Source: Candidatus Competibacteraceae bacterium (GTDB taxonomy: Bacteria; Pseudomonadota; Gammaproteobacteria; Competibacterales; Competibacteraceae). From it: a stretch of DNA of 5,487 nucleotides. Under the pieces are notes generated by a model. That model was not told the DNA's origin. It did not search any database and saw only the letters and a list, made by a program, of their open reading frames with translations. Positions 1 through 3,927 of the stretch are shown piece by piece. The DNA lies in the NCBI GenBank assembly GCA_020444985.1, contig JAGRHK010000145.1, positions 1 through 5,487 of the forward strand. Reading direction: 5' to 3'. The translations under genes and the position numbers were made by a program. Numbering within the stretch: the stretch's first letter is position 1; every line of letters begins with the position of its first letter.

Positions 1-652
1 TCCCGAAATCCAGCAAGCACTCGCCGCATCGCAGCTCGGCATCCTGCTGGTCAGCAATCACTTTTTGACCTCCTCGTACATTAAAACCCACGAATTGCCC
101 TTTCTGTTGCGCCAAGCCGAACGTGGAAAGCTGAAGCTGGGCGTTCTCTACGTCAGCACCGTCGCCAAGGCGGCCTTATCGATTGCCATTGAGATCGACG
201 GCAAGCCGCACACCGTCAACTTGGCCGACATTATCGGCGTCAACAGCCCGGACCAACCGCTGGATCGCATGAGTTCGGGCGAGCGCAATGCGCTGTACGC
301 CCGCGCCGCCGACTGGGCTGTCCGACAACTTACAAGTATTCCCTCGCCCTCTGTGTCCTCGATGCCTGGAAGGACGGACAAGACCGTTGCACCCGCTATG
401 AATCCGATGCTCTTAAAATCACTACCGGGTCCGATTCGCATCACCTTTTGCCAGCGGCTGGGTGAGGACTGGGCGAATTTGGCTGTTTATTTCAACATCC
501 CTCCAGATCGCCAGCGAGGATTCACGCGGGGCCGAGAATGCCACGATATTCTGGCTTGGCTGGAAGAACGCGACTGGCTACGACGATTGCCGGAAGGACT
601 CGATGGCATCGGCAGAGCGGATTTAGTGGAGTTTTTGAACCAAGCGAGTTAA
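1..652 (+). CDS. TIR-domain effector with C-terminal EAD (5' partial)
   Basis: The reading frame is open from position 2 to the TAA at 650-652, so the true start lies left of the window; the TTG at 65 is inside the TIR domain and is not a credible start. The translated left edge (EIQQALAASQLGILLVS, then FLTSSYIKTHELPFLL) matches the second half of a bacterial TIR domain. The Glu of HELP (codon 92-94) sits where the catalytic Glu of TIR NADases lies. The segment NSPDQPLDR..SGERNALYARAADWAV is the usual TIR tail helix. After a Ser/Pro-rich linker (~330-430) comes a ~70-residue helical domain (CQRLGEDWANLAVYF ... LVEFLNQAS) that is about half identical to the N-terminus of the next protein. TIR proteins of this type cleave NAD or make nucleotide signals once clustered; here that is inferred from family. 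The EAD is the likely docking site for the neighbouring STAND receptor. TIR identity is strong; enzyme activity is untested. Confidence 0.88.
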   Translation, partial: PEIQQALAASQLGILLVSNHFLTSSYIKTHELPFLLRQAERGKLKLGVLYVSTVAKAALSIAIEIDGKPHTVNLADIIGVNSPDQPLDRMSSGERNALYARAADWAVRQLTSIPSPSVSSMPGRTDKTVAPAMNPMLLKSLPGPIRITFCQRLGEDWANLAVYFNIPPDRQRGFTRGRECHDILAWLEERDWLRRLPEGLDGIGRADLVEFLNQAS

Positions 653-657
653 GGGAG
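651..657 (+). promoter_or_regulatory. Shine-Dalgarno AAGGGAG overlapping upstream stop codon
   Basis: AAGGGAG begins inside the TAA stop of the TIR gene (650-652). It stands 5 bases before ATG 663 and 8 bases before ATG 666. This argues against the GTG at 657, which overlaps the site itself. The overlap with the upstream stop suggests translational coupling, so TIR effector and receptor would be made from one message in linked amounts. No promoter is visible between the genes. Confidence 0.7.
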
Positions 658-662
658 TGGTC

Positions 663-3074
663 ATGATGGATCTTTCTGGGGAAATCATTCGTCAATTGTG
701 TAGGCGGCTGGGTGAGGACTGGCCAAATTTAGCACGCTATTTCGACATTTCCCGCGAGCGTTGCAAGGGCTTTACGCCGGGCCGGGAATACGATGGCATC
801 GTGGCCTGGCTGAAGGAACGAGAGCGGCTTGGCGAATTGTCCAAGGCATTCGCTGCCATAGATCGCGACGATCTGATCCCGTTGCTGGAAGCCGCCCCAA
901 GCTCCGTTTTACAGACGGTTACTCCGACATGGCCAGATTCACCTTTCCCCGGTCTGCGGCGCTTCAATCCCGAGGATGAGCCGATCTTTTGTGGTCGCCA
1001 CCGGGAGATCAAGGGCCTACTTCGCAAGCTCGCCGATCCCAACCATCGTTTCATTGCCGTGCTGGGGGCTTCCGGCTCAGGTAAATCGTCGCTGGTGGCG
1101 GCGGGACTGATTCCCCAATTGCAGGCCAACGCTATCGCGGGTGGTCAGGACTGGCCGTGCTTGGAGTTCACACCGGGCGGTGTCAAAGGCGATCCTTATC
1201 CCGTCCTGGCTGCGCGCTTGGAGCCTTTGCTCAAGTATCACGGTCTGCGGGTATCGGAAATTACCGAAATCCTGGAAGCCGAGCAGGGCTATGGCCTGAT
1301 CGAACTGGCGGAGAAGGCGCTTTCTAACCGACCCGCTCAAGCGGAACTGCTGCTGTTTGTCGATCAATTTGAGGAACTGTTCACACTGACTCTGGACACG
1401 CTTCGCCAGCCACTCATCCGCTTGCTGACTACTACCGTGCGGTCGTCGCGGGTGCGGGTCGTGGTGGCGATGCGCGCCGATTTTCTTTACCGCTGTTTGG
1501 ATTATGTTGGACTCGACCGGCTACTGAGTGCCAATTCCTATTTCCTGGGACCACCGGGGCCGGGTGCACTCTATGAAATGATGACCGGACCAGCGGCCAA
1601 AGCGGGGCTGGAATTTGAAGAAGGATTGGTGGAACGCATTCTCACTGATACCGGAACCGGTTCCGGTGCCCTGGCATTGCTGGCCTTCGCCCTGCACCAA
1701 CTGTATACATCCCGCACCGAAAACGGCCAACTGATGCACAAAGCGTATGAGTGCTTTGGGGGTGTCCAGCACGCTATCGGCCAACAGGCCGAGTGCACTT
1801 TTCAAAAGCTCGGCCATACCGCACAAGCGGAACTGGAGCGGGTATTCCGGGAATTGGTGCAAGTGGACGAGCGCGGCATAGCGACCCGGCAGCGGGCATC
1901 CCTGCCCACGATAGCTATCTCTGCTGCCGCCAGTGAGCTGATCGACTGCTTCGTCGATGCCCGTTTGCTGGTACGTGAACCCGGCGAGGACGGCTTGCCG
2001 GTGGTGGAAGTCGCGCACGAAGCTCTGTTTCGCAACTGGCCCCGGCTCCAACAATGGATTCAGAATACAGCCGACGATCACCGGCTACGCCGACACATCA
2101 CCCAACTGGCCGCGTATTGGCACGAGCACGACCGTAAACCCGAACACCGCTGGCCCGACGAACGGATAGTCGAAGTGATCGCCATGCGAGAGCACCTCAA
2201 GTTGGAGGAAAAGGACTTTAGCGAACGGGAACGGGATTTTCTTGGTCCGCTCGACCGTGAACAAATGTTCACCACACTAAACGATCCGGCCACAACCCAC
2301 GAACAGCGCGCCATCATTGGTGTGCGTTTGGCGTTGCTCGGTGATTCTCGCGATGGCGTGGGACTGCGCGCCGACGGAGTGCCTGATATCGTTTGGTGCC
2401 GAGTACCCCCTGGCACGGTGACGCTAGAAGAGGATGCCGGTACCTTCACGATTAAAGAAGCCTTCTCTATCGCTAAATACCCGATCACTTACCGCCAATA
2501 CCGCGCTTTTCTGGAAGCGGAGGATGGCTATCACAACTCCCAGTGGTGGCAGGGACTTTTGGTGGAACAACCGCCCGAAAAACCGGGTCGGCAGCTCAAT
2601 CGGCGTGACAACCATCCAGCGGAAAATGTTGCTTGGTTGGAAGCGGTGCCCTTTTGCCGCTGGCTGAGCGTCAAACTGGGCTACGAAGTCCGCCTGCCTA
2701 CCGAATGGGAATGGCAACAAGCAGCGACCGGTGGCGACCCGCAAAATAAATATCCTTGGGGGCCGAAATGGGACGGCAATCGTGCCAATACCTACGAAAG
2801 TGAACTGAGTCGCAGCATGGCGGTGGGAATGTATCCGCAAGGAGAGTCTCCAGTAGGTGCTTTGGATATGAGTGGGAATGTGTGGGAATTTTGCTTGAAC
2901 GCATACGACCCACCCGGAAATGTTGCCCTGGCGGGCGACGCCCGCCGGGTGGTGCGCGGCGGCTCCTGGGACGTCAATCCGGCGTACGCGCGCGCCGCCT
3001 GCCGCTACCACAGCGCGCCCGTCGGCCGTAGCAGCGTCATCGGTTTTCGGTTGGTGTGTGCGTCCCCCATCTGA
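663..3074 (+). CDS. EAD - STAND NTPase - FGE-sulfatase-fold receptor with DGR variable C-terminus
   Basis: An 803-residue putative conflict-system receptor, numbered from ATG 663; ATG 666 is equally possible. Residues ~5-78 are an EAD (LCRRLGEDWPNLARYFDIS ... DLIPLLE) paralogous to the end of the TIR protein. Residues ~94-460 are a STAND NTPase of the nSTAND1 type: entry motif PFPGLRRFNPEDEPIFCGR, Walker A GASGSGKSS (~135-143), Walker B LLLFVDQFEE (~229-238), MRADF (~270-274), and winged-helix signature EVAHEALFRNWPRL (~449-462). Residues ~573-803 are an FGE-sulfatase/C-type-lectin fold (RLPTEWEWQQAA, DMSGNVWEF, VVRGGSW, GFRLV). Residues 770-793 are the variable segment. STAND proteins oligomerise in an ATP-controlled way after ligand binding; here the lectin-like end would sense and the EAD would recruit the TIR partner (inference). 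The catalytic Cys pair of true formylglycine-generating enzymes appears absent, so this is probably a binding module. The gene is cotranscribed with the TIR gene. Domain calls are firm; the role is inferred. Confidence 0.93.
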   Translation: MMDLSGEIIRQLCRRLGEDWPNLARYFDISRERCKGFTPGREYDGIVAWLKERERLGELSKAFAAIDRDDLIPLLEAAPSSVLQTVTPTWPDSPFPGLRRFNPEDEPIFCGRHREIKGLLRKLADPNHRFIAVLGASGSGKSSLVAAGLIPQLQANAIAGGQDWPCLEFTPGGVKGDPYPVLAARLEPLLKYHGLRVSEITEILEAEQGYGLIELAEKALSNRPAQAELLLFVDQFEELFTLTLDTLRQPLIRLLTTTVRSSRVRVVVAMRADFLYRCLDYVGLDRLLSANSYFLGPPGPGALYEMMTGPAAKAGLEFEEGLVERILTDTGTGSGALALLAFALHQLYTSRTENGQLMHKAYECFGGVQHAIGQQAECTFQKLGHTAQAELERVFRELVQVDERGIATRQRASLPTIAISAAASELIDCFVDARLLVREPGEDGLPVVEVAHEALFRNWPRLQQWIQNTADDHRLRRHITQLAAYWHEHDRKPEHRWPDERIVEVIAMREHLKLEEKDFSERERDFLGPLDREQMFTTLNDPATTHEQRAIIGVRLALLGDSRDGVGLRADGVPDIVWCRVPPGTVTLEEDAGTFTIKEAFSIAKYPITYRQYRAFLEAEDGYHNSQWWQGLLVEQPPEKPGRQLNRRDNHPAENVAWLEAVPFCRWLSVKLGYEVRLPTEWEWQQAATGGDPQNKYPWGPKWDGNRANTYESELSRSMAVGMYPQGESPVGALDMSGNVWEFCLNAYDPPGNVALAGDARRVVRGGSWDVNPAYARAACRYHSAPVGRSSVIGFRLVCASPI
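2927..2949 (+). repeat. GC palindrome at 5' edge of variable repeat 1
   Basis: Inside the coding sequence, 2927-2936 pairs with 2940-2949 around the loop GAC. There are ten pairs, one of them a T-G wobble, and the central seven (GGCGGGC/GCCCGCC) are perfect. It lies exactly where DNA identity between the two receptor genes begins. It may be a by-product of GC-rich codons (Ala-Gly-Asp-Ala-Arg-Arg), but the second variable repeat keeps a longer version at the same place. Confidence 0.5.
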
Positions 3075-3082
3075 GACACTGG
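2931..3082 (+). other. DGR variable repeat 1 (VR1)
   Basis: The last ~150 bases of the STAND receptor gene, aligned with the reverse complement of 3776-3927, give 129 identical and 23 different bases with no gaps. The first 39 bases (2931-2969) differ once. The variable core 2970-3041 (24 codons, residues 770-793) carries 22 differences in 14 codons. Of these, 21 fall at codon positions 1 or 2, and in 17 one of the two copies still has A. The differing codons fit AAC or AAT ancestors mutated at A: GAC/AGC, GTC/TTC, AAT/GAT, AGC/TAC, GTC/AAC, GGC/ATC, AGC/TTC. Invariant codons between them (CCG, GCG, CGC, GCC, CCC, CGT) lack A. This is the signature of adenine-specific mutagenic retrohoming by a DGR into a C-type-lectin-fold target. 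The template repeat is not in this window. Confidence 0.9.
3042..3082 (+). promoter_or_regulatory. Putative IMH tract at 3' end of VR1
   Basis: Forty-one bases from GGTTTTCGG through the stop codon TGA (3072-3074) to GACACTGG are identical in the two receptor genes, directly after the hypervariable core. An invariant 3' block that carries on past the stop codon is where a DGR places its initiation-of-mutagenic-homology element, the point where cDNA priming and the mutagenic tract begin. Confirmation needs the template repeat, which should match this block except for a few IMH/IMH* differences. Confidence 0.75.
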
Positions 3083-3089
3083 TCACTGG

Positions 3090-3106
3090 TTGCCGCGTAG
3101 CGGCAA
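3090..3106 (+). repeat. Perfect hairpin 8 bases after the VR1 IMH tract
   Basis: TTGCCGC (3090-3096), loop GTA, GCGGCAA (3100-3106) form a perfect 7 bp stem 15 bases after the receptor stop codon. No T tract follows, so it is a poor intrinsic terminator. Known DGR targets carry a short hairpin or cruciform just downstream of the IMH that raises retrohoming efficiency, and stem length, loop size and position all fit. Equivalence is inferred. The counterpart beside VR2 is damaged. Confidence 0.6.
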
Positions 3107-3122
3107 AAGCGTGCGTAGCACC

Positions 3123-3160
3123 ATTCCCCCCCTTTGGAAAAGGGGGGTCAGGGGGGATTT
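3123..3160 (+). repeat. C6/G6 stem-loop repeat, copy 1 (divergent)
   Basis: A 38-base copy of a repeat that starts ATTCCCC and ends GGGGGGATTT. It differs from the other three copies by one extra C in the first run (seven instead of six) and by TCA instead of CCA before the last G run. The internal arms CCCCCCTTT / AAAGGGGGG with loop GGA can form a 9 bp stem. It is followed directly by a scrap of a DUF559 gene end. Similar repeats scatter through some proteobacterial genomes (REP-like); I know of no proven function. Confidence 0.85.
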
Positions 3161-3161
3161 C

Positions 3162-3209
3162 TCAAAGGTGCCCCAAGCCACCCGTTTCGATCATCACCCG
3201 ATAGAGCCA
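3162..3209 (-). pseudogene. DUF559 gene 3'-end remnant
   Basis: Read on the minus strand, 3209 down to 3162 encodes WLYRVMIETGGLGHL and then TGA. This matches the end of the intact DUF559 gene (IYRAMIDAGGLGHL, stop) in sequence and in its distance to the adjoining stem-loop repeat. Only about 15 codons remain; upstream of them the frame runs into repeat copy 2. It shows that an earlier nuclease-plus-repeat unit in the opposite orientation was lost or overwritten here. Confidence 0.72.
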
Positions 3210-3245
3210 TTCCCCCCTTTGGAAAAGGGGGGCCAGGGGGGATTT
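3209..3245 (+). repeat. C6/G6 stem-loop repeat, copy 2
   Basis: A 37-base copy beginning ATTCCCCCC and ending GGGGGGATTT, placed 28 bases before the DUF559 start codon. It is identical, in inverted orientation, to copies 3 and 4. With copy 3 it frames the DUF559 gene as a perfect 37 bp inverted repeat. Confidence 0.9.
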
Positions 3246-3273
3246 CGATTTTCGAGCAAGTGAAGCACCCAAC

Positions 3274-3648
3274 ATGCTGAAATACAACCCAAAGCTCAAA
3301 GACCATGCGCGCGTTCTGCGTTCCGAAATGACGGATTGTGAACAACGTTTGTGGTCAAGGCTGCGTCGTAAGCAAGTGTTGGGCGTGCAATTCTATCGGC
3401 AGAAACCCATCGGTAATTACATCGCCGATTTTTATGCGCCCAAAGTAAGTCTTGTGGTGGAAGTGGATGGTTCTCAGCACTTGGAACCGGAACAGGTCGA
3501 TCATGATCAGCAGCGCACCGCTTTCTTAGAAAGTCAGGGGCTGCGGGTGTTGCGATTTGATAATCGCGAGGTATTGCAGGAGCTTGACGGTGTGATGGAA
3601 GTAATCTACCGGGCGATGATTGATGCCGGTGGCTTGGGGCACCTTTGA
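3274..3648 (+). CDS. DUF559 (Vsr/PD-(D/E)XK-like) endonuclease-domain protein
   Basis: A complete 124-residue protein, the normal size for DUF559. Seen in order: the N-terminal signature ARVLRSEMTDCEQRLWSRLR (12-31), VLGVQFYRQKPIGNYIADFY (35-54), the putative metal-binding and catalytic strand LVVEVDGSQH (60-69) with Asp52, Glu63, Asp65 and His69, and the C-terminal strand LRVLRFDNREVL. The family resembles very-short-patch-repair and other PD-(D/E)XK nucleases; its cellular role is not established. ATG 3274 is chosen because the family motif begins ~12 residues later; no strong ribosome site precedes it. The gene sits between inverted copies of the stem-loop repeat and next to scraps of related genes, so it is probably a passenger of a repeat unit rather than part of the receptor system. 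Confidence 0.88.
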   Translation: MLKYNPKLKDHARVLRSEMTDCEQRLWSRLRRKQVLGVQFYRQKPIGNYIADFYAPKVSLVVEVDGSQHLEPEQVDHDQQRTAFLESQGLRVLRFDNREVLQELDGVMEVIYRAMIDAGGLGHL

Positions 3649-3649
3649 G

Positions 3650-3686
3650 AAATCCCCCCTGGCCCCCCTTTTCCAAAGGGGGGAAT
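3650..3686 (-). repeat. C6/G6 stem-loop repeat, copy 3 (inverted)
   Basis: A 37-base copy whose reverse complement is identical to copy 2. It begins 1 base after the TGA of the DUF559 gene. The intimate link of repeat and gene end is repeated at copies 1 and 4, so the DUF559 tail and the repeat move as one unit. Confidence 0.9.
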
Positions 3687-3688
3687 GG

Positions 3689-3715
3689 CTACCGGGCGGC
3701 TTGGGGCGCCTTTGA
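3689..3715 (+). pseudogene. Short DUF559 tail remnant
   Basis: On the plus strand these bases read LPGGLGRL and then TGA, matching the GGLGHL-stop end of the intact DUF559 gene and lying 1 base before repeat copy 4, as in the intact unit. Only 6-8 codons are similar. By itself this would be weak, but the DNA is alike across CGGCTTGGGG and CCTTTGAGAAATCC, so common descent is likely. Confidence 0.55.
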
Positions 3716-3716
3716 G

Positions 3717-3753
3717 AAATCCCCCCTGGCCCCCCTTTTCCAAAGGGGGGAAT
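3717..3753 (-). repeat. C6/G6 stem-loop repeat, copy 4 (inverted)
   Basis: A 37-base copy identical to copy 3. Together copies 3 and 4 form a 67-base tandem unit that includes the short DUF559 tail. It is the VR2-side counterpart of copy 1 at VR1: both lie just downstream of a receptor stop codon, after the GCCGCGTAGCG hairpin sequence. Confidence 0.9.
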
Positions 3754-3767
3754 GGCGCTACGCGGCA
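3753..3767 (-). repeat. Imperfect hairpin downstream of VR2
   Basis: On the minus strand, TTGCCGC GTA GCG follows the VR2 stop region as it does at VR1. The second arm here continues CCAT instead of GCAA, leaving three pairs, one mismatch and two pairs. The 3' flank is otherwise the same as at VR1 minus about 18 bases, consistent with deletion between the GCGTAGC copies seen at 3095-3101 and 3113-3119. It may be a weaker DGR target hairpin. Confidence 0.5.
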
Positions 3768-3775
3768 ATCAGTGT

Positions 3776-3927
3776 CCAGTGTCTCAGATGGGGGACGCAC
3801 ACACCAACCGAAAACCGAGGTTGTCGAAACGGATGTTGGGCGCGTAGTGGTTGCGGGAGGCGGCGCGCGCGTTTACCGGATCGAAGCTCCAGGAGCCGCC
3901 GCGCACCACCCGGCGGGCGTCACCCGC
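3776..3927 (-). other. DGR variable repeat 2 (VR2), with IMH tract 3776-3816
   Basis: The last ~150 bases of the minus-strand NACHT/FGE receptor gene, including its stop (3784-3786). The variable core is 3817-3888 (24 codons); the invariant 3' tract 3776-3816 equals the VR1 tract base for base, and the 5' block 3889-3927 differs from VR1 only once. Encoded variable residues run S F D P V N ... N I R F D N L, against D V N P A Y ... V G R S S V I in VR1. Outside 3776-3927 on the coding side, similarity of the two genes falls to the protein level, so the DNA match is local, as expected if both copies are rewritten from one template. Confidence 0.9.

Noticed and set aside
65..652. TTG at 65 as start of the TIR gene
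   Set aside because: The frame is open leftward to the window edge and the upstream residues (EIQQALAASQLGILLVS) belong to the TIR domain.
1521..2081. A 186-codon minus-strand open frame
   Set aside because: It lies wholly antisense to the STAND NTPase domain, which has clear family motifs in the plus frame; long antisense frames are common in GC-rich genes.
2424..3086. A 220-codon minus-strand open frame and its plus-strand twin at 3685-4335, which share stretches of protein sequence
   Set aside because: They are antisense readings of the two receptor genes. Their likeness follows from the variable repeats being homologous, and neither resembles a known family.
3090..3106. Intrinsic terminator for the TIR/receptor operon
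   Set aside because: The stem is followed by AAAAG rather than a T tract on either strand, so a terminator call is not supported.
3209..3686. Insertion sequence with DUF559 as transposase
   Set aside because: The inverted repeats are perfect, but DUF559 is not a transposase family and I see no target-site duplication; the unit is noted as a repeat-linked cassette only.
3123..3753. CRISPR array
   Set aside because: The four repeats are in opposing orientations with uneven spacing, and the material between them is a gene or gene scraps.
2931..3927. Ordinary gene duplication or gene conversion as the full cause of the receptor-end similarity
   Set aside because: It would not place 21 of 22 core changes at codon positions 1 and 2, all consistent with A in a template, while the flanks stay identical. 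Conversion may still have shaped the 3' flanks.
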